This document shows, piece by piece, positions 44,232 through 52,304 of a stretch of 64,000 bases of DNA; position 1 is the stretch's first letter; every line of letters starts with the position of its first letter. The position numbers and the translations under genes were made by a program. The stretch is from Paenibacillus sp. oral taxon 786 str. D14 (GTDB taxonomy: Bacteria > Bacillota > Bacilli > Paenibacillales > Paenibacillaceae): NCBI RefSeq assembly GCF_000159955.1, contig NZ_GG695985.1, forward strand, positions 52,647-116,646, written 5' to 3'. The notes under the pieces were generated by a model. That model was not told the origin of the DNA. It searched no databases and worked only from the letters and a program-made list of their open reading frames with translations.

Positions 44232-44262
44232 AAAGAGAGGTGCAGCTGCACCTCTCTTTTTG
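44232..44262. terminator. Bidirectional terminator
   Basis: AAAGAGAGGTGCA pairs perfectly with TGCACCTCTCTTT, with a T-run on the plus strand and an A-run before it for the minus strand. Confidence 0.9.
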
Positions 44263-44284
44263 GGCTTATTGATAACATTGATTT

Positions 44285-44854
44285 CTAAACCTTTAGCATG
44301 CCGCGGAACCCTCTGGCGCCATAATAGGATTCCGCCCCGTTATGGTACACAAAGACTGTGTCGTAACGGCGGTCGCAGAAGAGGGCGCCGCCAAGCTTAC
44401 GGATGGAAGCAGGGGTTTGCACCCAACTGGAGGTCTTCAAATCAAATTTCCCCAGCTTCTGCAGTTCCCGGTATTGCTCTTCCGTTAACAGCTCAATTCC
44501 CATAGCAGCCGCCATGTTCATCGCGCTGTCTTCCGGCTTATGCTGCTTTCTCGATTCCAGGGCTTCATGGTCGTAACAGACGCTTCTGCGGCCCTTGGGC
44601 GATTCCGCCGAACAATCTACGAATAAGATTTGATCGGTTTGCTCATCGTATCCAATAACGTCCGGCTCGCCGCCGGTCCGTTCCATTTCATGGAGCGACC
44701 ACAGTTTATCGGGCTGCGCCTCCAGCTTCGCTTGGACCTGAGCCCATGCCAACTCGGGATGGCGATTCATGTTTGCCTCAAAACGCTTGCTTAAAACCTG
44801 GAGCAATTCTTCACTTTGTTCCGGTGCTAAAACCTTGAGTTCTTTGTTCATCAT
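44285..44854 (-). CDS. DUF4256-family protein
   Basis: The ~189-residue protein resembles the DUF4256 family: 'LLQVLSKRFEANMNRHPELA', 'LWSLHEMERTGGEPDVIGYD' and 'LFVDCSAESPKGRRSVCYDH'. The function of this family is unknown; it has no signal peptide or membrane segment. The ATG at 44854 has AGGAGG six bases upstream. It may be cotranscribed with the gene upstream of it (34-bp gap). Confidence 0.8.
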   Translation of the reverse strand: MMNKELKVLAPEQSEELLQVLSKRFEANMNRHPELAWAQVQAKLEAQPDKLWSLHEMERTGGEPDVIGYDEQTDQILFVDCSAESPKGRRSVCYDHEALESRKQHKPEDSAMNMAAAMGIELLTEEQYRELQKLGKFDLKTSSWVQTPASIRKLGGALFCDRRYDTVFVYHNGAESYYGARGFRGMLKV

Positions 44855-44888
44855 GAGCAACCTCCTCAAAACTTGTTGATTTTCACCT

Positions 44889-46058
44889 CTACAGTTCTTC
44901 CGTGCTTAGCGTAAAACCTTCAATCACCGCGTCCTCATCAACCTCAATCAGAATGCAGCGTTTGCCGTGATAATTGACTTGCTTCAGGTACTTTAGATCT
45001 TGAGGGCTGACCGAGATCGTGGCTACCTTCGTTTCGATCTTGATCGATTTCGAAGTAAACTTCGGCACGACGCTGCTTGCTTTGATCTCATAGTTTTTGT
45101 CGTCAACAACCGTTTGGTACGCCAGCTCCACCTTTTCCGTCGTAACGTTCTCCACGCCGCTGGCTGTCAGCACGCGCTCCACATCCCTATAATCCAGCTT
45201 CGGCGGTTCTTCCTCCTCGTGGGTTTCAATCACCTGCTGAATTTCTTCGTATACGCTCGCAATCGTGGAGGCGTCAAGCTGATCTCCGGCAATTTCCTTG
45301 ACGATGTCCTCAAAGATCGCTCTCTCTTCCAGCGCGGTTACCGTCTTCTCGGCGTTTAGGACCTGATCGATAAAATGCTGATTTGGATCATTCGCTTTGC
45401 CCGCGCAATAGAGTACCCGATTCACATCAGAGAAGCCGTCCGTAATGCTGGGATAGAAGAAGCCTTGCTCCGGCGAGCGCAGCTTGATGATTGGATCAAC
45501 GATCACGTTGTACTTGAACTCGCGTTCGACATAGTCGAACATAAGCGTTTTTCGCTGCGGTTCGGTTGAATTGATGCTGCACAAAATAAACGGATTCGCA
45601 AACATCTCATCAGTTTCGCTTTCCTCGGCTTCCTCATTGCGCTCCTTGGTGGGCTTGTAGTATTGCCCGCGGACGAAGGTGATTACCGTATCCCGTTCAT
45701 ACGTCGTATCCTCCAGCATTTTCTCTACCAGCAGAAGCATCAAATCATGCCATTCGTCGGCATCACCGGTCACGAGAGCTTGATGCAGCAGCTCCTGCGA
45801 AGGCTTGTCCGTTTCCGGGTGATCCTGGAACTTTAGCTCGAACAGCTTCTGATCCAATTCTCCGGACAGCAGTCTTTTGAAATTGCCCATATGCAATTCC
45901 TGCTTTTCTCTCTCCAACAGCTCAAACGGTGTACGCTCAAAATGATAGATTTCGTTCGTTTCCTTCATAATATAGACGTTCAGAATGTCGTAAATACTTA
46001 GTCTTTCATGATCCAGTTTGAATTGCTTGCGGATATAAGCGAGTTCCTTCTTGATCAA
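44889..46058 (-). CDS. DUF4317-family protein
   Basis: The ~389-residue soluble protein resembles the DUF4317 family of Firmicutes ('IKKELAYIRKQFKLDHERLS', 'CAGKANDPNQHFIDQVLN', 'SVSPQDLKYLKQVNYHGKRC'). Its function is unknown. It is acidic, with an Asp/Glu-rich stretch near residue 150. The TTG at 46058 is chosen because an AGGGGA site is six bases before it; a longer frame begins with TTG at 46076 inside that site. Confidence 0.8.
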   Translation of the reverse strand: MIKKELAYIRKQFKLDHERLSIYDILNVYIMKETNEIYHFERTPFELLEREKQELHMGNFKRLLSGELDQKLFELKFQDHPETDKPSQELLHQALVTGDADEWHDLMLLLVEKMLEDTTYERDTVITFVRGQYYKPTKERNEEAEESETDEMFANPFILCSINSTEPQRKTLMFDYVEREFKYNVIVDPIIKLRSPEQGFFYPSITDGFSDVNRVLYCAGKANDPNQHFIDQVLNAEKTVTALEERAIFEDIVKEIAGDQLDASTIASVYEEIQQVIETHEEEEPPKLDYRDVERVLTASGVENVTTEKVELAYQTVVDDKNYEIKASSVVPKFTSKSIKIETKVATISVSPQDLKYLKQVNYHGKRCILIEVDEDAVIEGFTLSTEEL

Positions 46059-46143
46059 GATAATTCCCCTTTGCAAAAATTCAATATTTGCATTGTACTA
46101 TAATGCTCGTCACCTGTCATGATACGTAAAAAATGAAAAAGAC

Positions 46144-46162
46144 CCAAACCGTTAAGTTTGGA
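46144..46162 (-). terminator. Orphan minus-strand terminator at the IS border
   Basis: CCAAAC pairs with GTTTGG around CGTTAA, followed on the minus strand by TTTTTC. The gene it ended would have lain to the right, where the IS element now sits. Confidence 0.5.
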
Positions 46163-46239
46163 TCTGAAGTGCACCCCTTAGAATAGACATTGGAAACCCC
46201 CCCTGGTTATTCCGATGAATTCTAGGGGGTGCATTTTTT

Positions 46240-46638
46240 ATGGCAATCAAAGGACAACGATTTAAATCATACTCTGAGGAACTGAAGTTGGAGGCGATAC
46301 GTCTTTATTCGGAGGCAAAATGGACGTATTGGCAGATTAATGAGCACTTAGGGATTCAAGATAAGGATCGGATGAAACGCTGGATGCGAAAATATCGCGA
46401 ACAGGGGGAGTTTGGTCTACTCGACCAAAGGGGGAGACGAAAGGAATATGTGGATCAGGACCGCTATACGAAGCAGTTACAACGGGAGAATGAAATGCTA
46501 AAAAAGTGTTTGGAAATCTGGAAACAGGAGGTAAAGAACAAAGGTATGCATCCATTCGGAAAGCCTCACAAGGGTACAACATCAGCAGTTTGTGCAAGTT
46601 GTTTGGTGTCTCCACAAGTGGATACTACGCTTATTTGA
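46240..46638 (+). CDS. IS3-family OrfA (helix-turn-helix subunit)
   Basis: The 132-residue frame opens with an IS3-type HTH ('SEELKLEAIRLYSEAKWTYW', 'GIQDKDRMKRWMRKYREQG') and a leucine-zipper-like stretch ('LQRENEMLKKCLEIWKQE'). The ribosome would shift by -1 at A-AAA-AAG (46500-46506) to make the OrfAB fusion. The residues after the shift site are probably not functional. The transposase partner is broken. Confidence 0.85.
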   Translation: MAIKGQRFKSYSEELKLEAIRLYSEAKWTYWQINEHLGIQDKDRMKRWMRKYREQGEFGLLDQRGRRKEYVDQDRYTKQLQRENEMLKKCLEIWKQEVKNKGMHPFGKPHKGTTSAVCASCLVSPQVDTTLI

Positions 46639-47340
46639 AACGTCAATTGAAGATGATTGATCGGGATCACGATGCAAAAGCCTTAATCCAAGCCGTATAT
46701 AATCGCTATCGTGGTATCTACGGCTATCGACAAATTCAACTCTTCCTACTGCAAGACGAGGAGGTGTGGATGAATCATAAAAAGGTTCTTCGTTTAATGC
46801 AACAATTAGGGCTACGTTCACACATTCGACGTAAGCACCGTTTTAACTATGCTTCGAATGTAGGCAGCCGCGTCGCTGAGAATACGCTGCAACGTCAATT
46901 TAAGGCGGATGCCCCTAACCAGAAATGGGTAAGACTTATTTAATAATGAAATCGTAGCGTATCACATGAGTCTACGTAATGATAATCAGCTTGTACTTCA
47001 AACCTTTGAGAAGGCCTTGAATCAAACGAAAGACGTGACGGGATTGATCGTTCACAGCGATCAAGGATTCCAGTACACGCCTCACGCCTACCACGACATG
47101 CTGCTGAAGGTTGGCGCCCGAATCAGCATGTCTAGACGAGGCAATTGTCATGACAACGCCTCTATGGAGAGCTTCTTCTCGCATCTCAAAACAGAAGGGC
47201 TCTATCCCTATCATATCCGAACTCTAGACGAGACACAAAGGCGAATTGAAGAATATATTGAGTTTTACAACAACAAACGACCACAAAGAAAACTAAACAA
47301 GCTGACGCCGAGTGAGTTTCGACGCCAGCTCGTAGCCTAG
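46506..47340 (+). pseudogene. IS3-family OrfB transposase, disrupted
   Basis: The first part (to ~46930) has the N-terminal HTH_21-type region 'YNISSLCKLFGVSTSGYYAY' and ends 'APNQKWV', just before the first catalytic Asp of the DDE triad. After a deletion of roughly 50-60 bp and a frame change, the sequence resumes at 'NNEIVAYHMSLRNDNQLVLQ' and carries the second Asp ('IVHSDQGFQYT') and Glu ('NASMESFFSHLKTE'). The lost segment contains the first Asp, so the enzyme is dead. Confidence 0.9.
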
Positions 47341-47375
47341 GGGCTTTTTCCAATGTCCACTCAACGGGGGCTTGA

Positions 47376-47506
47376 CCAAAAAGCAAAGGCGGCTTAATTT
47401 TTTCTTCTCTTCAATCAATTCATTGCTGGAAATTCCGAGTATCTCGTATGCCTGTTGTACCATATCACGATCTTTATCGAATATTGGATTCGACAGGTCG
47501 TAGATT
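47376..47506 (-). pseudogene. Gene fragment cut by the IS element, unrecognised
   Basis: On the minus strand an open frame '...KSGIYDLSNPIFDKDRDMVQ' and 'AYEILGISSNELIEEKKKL' runs into the right end of the IS. No family was recognised. It looks like the start of a protein whose continuation was on the other side of the IS, ahead of the terminator at 46144; nothing matching it is left there. Confidence 0.3.
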
Positions 47507-47629
47507 CCGCTTTTGGCTGTGACATGATGGAGGCTTTAAACCATAGGATGGAAGCTTGTCATACTCTCCTTCCCGATGTACCATCAAACTTCGATTAATT
47601 CAAAACATTTAGATGGAGGAGATGTATTC

Positions 47630-47902
47630 ATGCAACAATTCGGTCCAGAATGGTTAAAACCGGCTTTTGATCATAGGTTTAATGAATTGGTGAGGCAAGC
47701 GGGTATGCAGCGGGAGATTGATCAATTACAAAACAGGCATCGAGAACTTGAGAATTTACTAAAAAGTGAGTTATCACAAGCCCAGTATGAGTTATATCTT
47801 GAGATGGAAGAGATCATCAATTATCGCAATACTCTCATAATACAGCAGTTATACTTTGCTGGACTAAAGGATGGGGTTCAGTTGTTGAGAGAGTTACTAT
47901 AG
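47630..47902 (+). CDS. Hypothetical small helical protein
   Basis: The 90-residue protein 'MQQFGPEWLKPAFDHRFNEL...' is rich in charged helix formers and probably coiled coil in its middle ('REIDQLQNRHRELENLLKSE'). It has no signal peptide or membrane segment. A GGAGGAG site is 9 bases before the ATG and a terminator follows. Its length and character fit small Firmicutes proteins encoded near phage-type regulators, but no family can be named. Confidence 0.65.
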   Translation: MQQFGPEWLKPAFDHRFNELVRQAGMQREIDQLQNRHRELENLLKSELSQAQYELYLEMEEIINYRNTLIIQQLYFAGLKDGVQLLRELL

Positions 47903-47924
47903 TCTGCCATAAGGCAATTTGATA

Positions 47925-47973
47925 AAAGATCGTTTTGATATTGGATTTTCCTTATCAATACGATCTTTATTTT
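47925..47973 (+). terminator. Terminator
   Basis: AAAGATCGT (47925-47933) pairs with ACGATCTTT (47960-47968), followed by ATTTT. The 150 bp up to the XRE gene hold nothing else recognised. Confidence 0.75.
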
Positions 47974-48122
47974 GGATTCTTCGATTGATGTTGGACTCTG
48001 ACATTCAAGTTGAGTATCGGTTACGACAGCAATAGCCAGTCCTCTCTGTTATTCCAGAGAGGGGTTGGCGACAGCAAAATCCTTCCGACCATCTGTTAAA
48101 GATGTCGTTCCGCTGCGGATTG

Positions 48123-48326
48123 TTATTCCTTATCATCAACCTCGCCATATTCATTTTCAACTAGTTTGATCATCTCTGAAGGCGTAGTGTTAAGAGCCTT
48201 CGACAATGCAAATATCGTTGTAAGGGTCGGTTGATAAATACTTCTTTCCAACATTGAAATGTATGTCCGGTCAAGGTCACTCCTGAAGGCAAGTTCCTCT
48301 TGGGACATCTTTTTGGTAACTCTCAA
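48123..48326 (-). CDS. XRE-family HTH regulator, N-terminus truncated
   Basis: The 67 residues cover most of a Cro/C1-type HTH ('SQEELAFRSDLDRTYISMLE', 'PTLTTIFALSKALNTTPSEM'). The family pattern continues upstream in the same frame ('SSFAKVIKSLRVTKKM') but a stop is met before any ATG, and no ribosome site is seen. The only start in frame is the TTG at 48326. The missing ~10 residues and the overlap with the HD-GYP remnant suggest a recombination point near 48340. Confidence 0.6.
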   Translation of the reverse strand: MRVTKKMSQEELAFRSDLDRTYISMLERSIYQPTLTTIFALSKALNTTPSEMIKLVENEYGEVDDKE

Positions 48327-48336
48327 GGACTTAATA

Positions 48337-49173
48337 ACTTTGGCGAATGATGAAGCGATATCTGAAGTTCAGTCGATTTATGAAAAGATACACCAAAATT
48401 CCAGTCAACTTTCAAATCAAGTTATCCGTCATATTGTTATGCCGAAAATTCAAGAAATTTGTTTCAATAATAACCTTTCAAACGTCATATTGGACTTAAG
48501 CAAGAAAGATCATTACACTTATCGACATTGTATCGGTGTTGCAATCCTCTCCTACTTAATTGGTAAATGGTTGGGGCTGAAAGAAGAGGAACTGAATGAC
48601 CTCGCCGTAGCGGGGTTGCTTCATGACCTTGGAAAGACCAAGATCCCTGATTCGATCTTGAAAAAACCAGGCAAACTCAGTGTGGAAGAGTATTCTGAAA
48701 TGAAACGCCATACTCACTTTGGGTATGAAATGGTTAGCAATCTTCCAGGCATGTCGGAACAACAAGCATTGGTTGCCCTTCAGCATCATGAACGGGAAGA
48801 TGGCAGCGGCTATCCTTTCGGGGTCAGCGGTGATAAGATCACTTACTTCAGCAAAATTGTAGCCGTTGCCGATGTGTTCCATACGATGGTTTCAGAGCGG
48901 GTATATAAGAAGCCAGTTCCCTTATACCAAGTGTTTCAAGAAATCTATCAACGTGCATTCGGATTATTCGATCCGATCATTGTTCAATGTTTTATTACCA
49001 ATGTAATGAACAGAATGATCGGGGATTCAGTTCTCTTATCAGATGGTCAAGTGGCTCGCATAGTTATGCTGCATCCAGATGACTTGATCAATCCGCTGGT
49101 TGAGTTTCAAGGGCAATTTTATGATCTGCGGCATTCTAAAAATAAAATCTTGGGCTTTACCAGCAACCAGTAA
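48337..49173 (+). pseudogene. HD-GYP domain protein, N-terminus missing
   Basis: The frame has the HD-GYP c-di-GMP phosphodiesterase core: 'YTYRHCIGVAILSYLIGKWL', the HD pair in 'AGLLHDLGKTKIPDSIL', 'RHTHFGYEMV', 'LQHHEREDGSGYPFG' (GYP motif) and 'VAVADVFHTMVSERVYKKP'. Homology starts around 'NDEAISEV'; the ~60-70 residues that usually precede it are replaced by sequence antisense to the XRE gene. No ribosome site was found, although an open frame begins at an ATG at 48259. The catalytic part is intact, so expression from that ATG cannot be excluded. Confidence 0.65.
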
Positions 49174-49204
49174 CGACGAGGTTGGGAAAATTCTGATATT
49201 TCGG

Positions 49205-49311
49205 GTGCATTAAAGGAACTCTTTAAACATGCGAATATTGCGCTGTATAAAGAGAAGCGGAAACGGGCAAAGGCATTGAACGGAAAAAGACTCGGCATTG
49301 AAAAACAGTAA
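49205..49311 (+). pseudogene. C-terminal tail of a GGDEF (diguanylate cyclase) domain
   Basis: The frame reads 'LKELFKHANIALYKEKRKRA' before a stop, matching the last helix of GGDEF domains ('LL..AD.ALY.AK..GRN'). Everything upstream of it in that domain is gone. Confidence 0.55.
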
Positions 49312-49344
49312 TTGAGATGAGAGGTACGTACAACCTATGTAATA

Positions 49345-49490
49345 GGGGCTGTAAAATAAACTGTGTAAACTCTCCAACCAATCTATTAAACTAGGAGAAA
49401 GGTTGGATGGAAAGGATGAACATAGTGGCCCCAAAGTTCAGCAGAGATCAAGTGAAGGCCTTCATTAAAGACAACGATTTTCCAGATTAG
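49345..49490 (+). mobile_element. IS256-family relic (left end)
   Basis: GGGGCTGTAAAATAAACTGT (49345-49364) looks like an IS256-type terminal repeat. Behind it, with an AGGAGAAAGG site, a frame of 27 residues ('MERMNIVAPKFSRDQVKAFI') resembles the start of a Mutator-type transposase and ends at a stop at 49488. No more of the element is seen. Confidence 0.6.
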
Positions 49491-49814
49491 CAAGGTGACT
49501 TTAACAGGTGATTTGCCGGTGGCCCACTAACCATTGCACGTCCATAGCTTCGCGTGTTATACGAGATCAGAAGTGTCTCAACCAGCTTAATCATGGTTTG
49601 CGCAATAGTGGGTGAACAGTTTGTGTAACGGGCTTGTTCGCCCCAATTCTTGATCGTTCTCTCCCGACTACAGCTATCATAAATCAAAAAGAGGCTAACC
49701 AGATTAAGCTGGCTAACCTCATAATACGAAAATTCTTGACAGACTCCGAAAATGTCCATTACCCTGAGCATTTTCTACGCTCTCAACAATTTGAATTATC
49801 TTGTTGAAGTTACC
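49491..49814. other. Unassigned, probably degenerate stretch
   Basis: No gene was recognised in these 324 bp. A minus-strand frame of 94 residues (49487-49771) has no ribosome site and no family resemblance. The sequence contains several short inverted motifs and a TTGACA, and follows an IS256 relic, so it is probably remains of mobile DNA. Confidence 0.4.
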
Positions 49815-49862
49815 AGCCTAACCCCGATGATGTTTTTAAAGGGTTAGGCTACTTTTCGTTTT
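49815..49862 (+). terminator. Terminator-like stem
   Basis: AGCCTAACCC (49815-49824) pairs with GGGTTAGGCT (49841-49850), followed by ACTTTTCGTTTT on the plus strand. It also lies just beyond the rlmD stop. Confidence 0.6.
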
Positions 49863-49884
49863 GACAACTGGTTTAGGCGCCCCA

Positions 49885-51336
49885 TTATTTGTCAATACGA
49901 TGTGTTGACACTACACACTCCACATGACTCGTCTGCGGAAACATATCCACCGGCTGCACCCATTCCAGCGCATATCCGCCGTCCAGCAGCGCTTTGCAAT
50001 CCTTTGCCAGGGTGGACGGGTTGCAGGAGACGTAGACGAAGCGCTTCGGTTTCGTCTTTAGCACCGCTTCGAGGAAGCGGGGATCCAGCCCGGTGCGCGG
50101 CGGGTCAGCGACGATGACGTCCGGGGCGAATCCGGACTTGACCCAGCGGGGGAGTAACTCCTCGGCGTAACCGGTGTAAAACTGAGCGTTATCCCGGCCG
50201 TTCCGGGCTGCATTCGCTTTGGCGTCCTCGACGGCTTCGGGGATCGATTCGATGCCGCGAACCTCCTTCGCGTAAGGTGCTAGCCACAGGCCGATCGTGC
50301 CGGTGCCGCAGTAGGCATCAACGACGGTTTCTTTACCCGTCAGACCCGCAGCTGCACGCACGGATTCATACAGCTTGACCGTTTGCAGCGGGTTCAGCTG
50401 GAAGAAGGCGCGGGGCGATAGCGTGAATTCCAGATCACCCAGCGATTCCTGAATGCTGTCTGCGCCCCACAAGATCTCTGTCCGGTTGCCAAATACGAGC
50501 GAGGTGTTCTTCGGATTCACGTTCATTGCGATGCTGGTCAGCTCGGGCATCGCCAGTCGCAGCTCCTTGACCAGCTGCTCCCGGCGCGGCAGCTTGTCGT
50601 TGGCGGTGACTAGCGTGACTTGCAGCTGCCCGGATTGGAAGCCAACGCGGACGACAATCGTACGGACCAGCCCTTGGTTGCTTTTTTCCTTATATACTGG
50701 AATACCTAGTCGTTGAAGCACGTCCCGGGTCTTGTCCACCACCTCGTTCACCTTCGGGTGTTGAATGGGACAACCGGTAATATCGATCAGCTTATGGGAG
50801 TCGGCCGCATACAAGCCGGCGATCATGCCCTCTTGGGACATGCCTAATTGCAGCTGCGCCTTGTTACGGTAGCCCCAAGGGTGATCCATGCCCAGCATCG
50901 GCTTCAACCGCACGTCCTGCAGGCCGGCGTAACGCGCAAACGCCTCCCGGATGATCTCCTCTTTGCCGGCTAACTGTCCCTCGTAGGACAGATGCTGGAT
51001 CTGGCAGCCGCCGCAGATGCCGAACACCGGGCATGGCGCCTCCAACCGATGCGGAGAGCGCTTCTCGATCTTTCGAATCACGGCAGCGATATATTTAGGC
51101 TCTACGCGGGTAACCTCTGCATGTATGACCTCACCGGGAATACCGCCTTCGACGAACACGGCTTTCCGCCGATAATAGCCGACGCCTTCGCCGTTAATGC
51201 CCAGCCGCTTGATCGTCACGACGATCCGGTCGCCGGTACGTATCTCATCGGCCTGTTCCCGCTTGGCGATCGGCGGCTTGGGCCGCGATTGCGTTTTGTT
51301 GCCCGGGCGGTTGCCGGAATAGTTACGTTCTTTCAT
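49885..51336 (-). CDS. rlmD: 23S rRNA (uracil-C5)-methyltransferase, RlmD/RlmCD type
   Basis: The 483-residue protein has an N-terminal TRAM domain ('GDRIVVTIKRLGINGEGVGY'), an Fe-S cluster motif CPVFGICGGCQIQH and a C-terminal SAM domain with 'VVDAYCGTGTIGLWLAPYAK', 'DPPRTGLD' and the catalytic Cys in 'FVYVSCNPSTLAKD'. It forms 5-methyluridine in 23S rRNA; in Bacillus one relative methylates both U747 and U1939. The N-terminal ~25 residues are basic and low in complexity. Confidence 0.93.
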   Translation of the reverse strand: MKERNYSGNRPGNKTQSRPKPPIAKREQADEIRTGDRIVVTIKRLGINGEGVGYYRRKAVFVEGGIPGEVIHAEVTRVEPKYIAAVIRKIEKRSPHRLEAPCPVFGICGGCQIQHLSYEGQLAGKEEIIREAFARYAGLQDVRLKPMLGMDHPWGYRNKAQLQLGMSQEGMIAGLYAADSHKLIDITGCPIQHPKVNEVVDKTRDVLQRLGIPVYKEKSNQGLVRTIVVRVGFQSGQLQVTLVTANDKLPRREQLVKELRLAMPELTSIAMNVNPKNTSLVFGNRTEILWGADSIQESLGDLEFTLSPRAFFQLNPLQTVKLYESVRAAAGLTGKETVVDAYCGTGTIGLWLAPYAKEVRGIESIPEAVEDAKANAARNGRDNAQFYTGYAEELLPRWVKSGFAPDVIVADPPRTGLDPRFLEAVLKTKPKRFVYVSCNPSTLAKDCKALLDGGYALEWVQPVDMFPQTSHVECVVSTHRIDK

Positions 51337-51634
51337 GAATCCTGATTCTCCATCCTGTTAGGTTTGTACTAGACTCAATATACCATGGGAATCCAAGGGA
51401 TACCATGACCTGCATCGACGAAGGGTTATGGCAGCTGCAATAACAGAAAAACCAGAAACCGGTGCCAGCAAGCGAGAGGTTGATCCAACCAAAGATTTTG
51501 GCGTATTTCTGTTCCTTTTGCTTCTGCTGAACCTTATAAATCGTTTGATCCACCAGAAGCAAGACAAGTCCGGAAAAGAGTGAGATGGAAGCGGTAAAAG
51601 CAAACACGTGATTCATGACATGCACCTGATTCAT
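51323..51634 (-). CDS. Small membrane protein, CLC_0170-like, with altered tail
   Basis: The first ~65 residues ('HVFAFTASISLFSGLVLLLV', 'QKQKEQKYAKIFGWINLSLA') resemble the CLC_0170 family of two-helix membrane proteins found in spore formers. The remainder ('CYCSCHNPSSMQVMVSLGFP') does not, and a neighbouring frame continues better, so a frameshift at about 51435 is suspected. The start region is duplicated (18-bp repeat), giving two candidate ATGs; the outer one (51634) has the GGAGG site. The end overlaps rlmD by 14 bp. Confidence 0.5.
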   Translation of the reverse strand: MNQVHVMNHVFAFTASISLFSGLVLLLVDQTIYKVQQKQKEQKYAKIFGWINLSLAGTGFWFFCYCSCHNPSSMQVMVSLGFPWYIESSTNLTGWRIRIHERT

Positions 51635-51645
51635 GACATGCACCT
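51610..51645. repeat. 18-bp direct duplication over a start codon
   Basis: GATTCATGACATGCACCT occurs twice in tandem (51610-51627, 51628-51645). On the minus strand it duplicates the start region of the small membrane protein. Confidence 0.9.
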
Positions 51646-51659
51646 CCTAATTCGCTTTT

Positions 51660-52115
51660 AAGCCGGTTCGACGGATCGAAACACTGAGTTTCACGGATCC
51701 CGGGATGTTCGCATACATCTGTCCCCAGTCGCTTTTCTGGTGAATGTGCTAGGATATAACAGAACAAGGGTTTCCCGAACCCCGTAGATCCCAATCGTGG
51801 AGAGCACGAGCAACAAGTACAAGCTGGCGCTGACGGCGATGCCCAGCATGACCGACTTCAAGCCAATTTAAGAGATGAACTGATTTCATCGACATCATGA
51901 TAACAAACAAGAAGGGGAGGATGACAAACGGCCAATAAATCACGTGAACATAGGCAAATTGAAGCGCATGAATAATCGTCAATGGTTTGAAAAAACTGGT
52001 CGAACAGCGCCGGGACAATCAGCGCATCCCAACTGTTCGAGGAAGAAGACGAAGGTGATGGTTTTGAAGGATGCTTCTTCTTATACGCTTCGTATTTGGA
52101 TTTCCAATCCAGCAT
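51660..52115 (-). pseudogene. Frameshifted remnants, probably of a spore germination operon
   Basis: A good GGAGG site and ATG at 52115 start 'MLDWKSKYEAYKKKHPSKPS' with a Ser-rich stretch, then the frame shifts at a run of six T (near 51990) into a hydrophobic part ('YVHVIYWPFVILPFLFVIMM'). In a third frame (about 51860-51720) 'LKSVMLGIAVSASLYLLLVL' and 'STIGIYGVRETLVLLYPSTF' resemble GerAB-type germination permeases. Together with the CLC_0170-like gene, this suggests a collapsed ger operon, but the N-terminal part is not securely identified. Confidence 0.45.
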
Positions 52116-52304
52116 ATCTGCCGCCTCCGGACGAATTGTAGGATTATTAGAGAGTGTTGGACTTTTTGGAAAAGTTTATGTAGCGTTTGCGGCGGTTGCC
52201 CAATTCTCCAAACCCCGGTAAACTAAAAAAGTGCATAAAGCCGGTCTGTCCCGAAAATCCGGGAGGACGACGGCCGATTGGGAAGTTAGGAGAAATCAAG
52301 CGAA

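Larger units (their letters stand above)
46164..47375 (+). mobile_element. IS3-family insertion sequence (IS150-like), inactive
   Basis: The element of about 1.2 kb is bounded by imperfect inverted repeats (left TGAAGTGCACCCC...GACATTGGAAA, right TTTCCAATGTCCACTC...GGGGGCTTGA). It has the orfA/orfB layout with a -1 slippery site A-AAA-AAG at 46500-46506. Orf B is broken by a deletion near 46930, so it cannot move itself. Exact ends are uncertain by a few bases. Confidence 0.85.

Noticed and set aside
49487..49771. 94-residue minus-strand frame
   Set aside because: No family resemblance or ribosome site, and the surrounding DNA looks like mobile-element debris.
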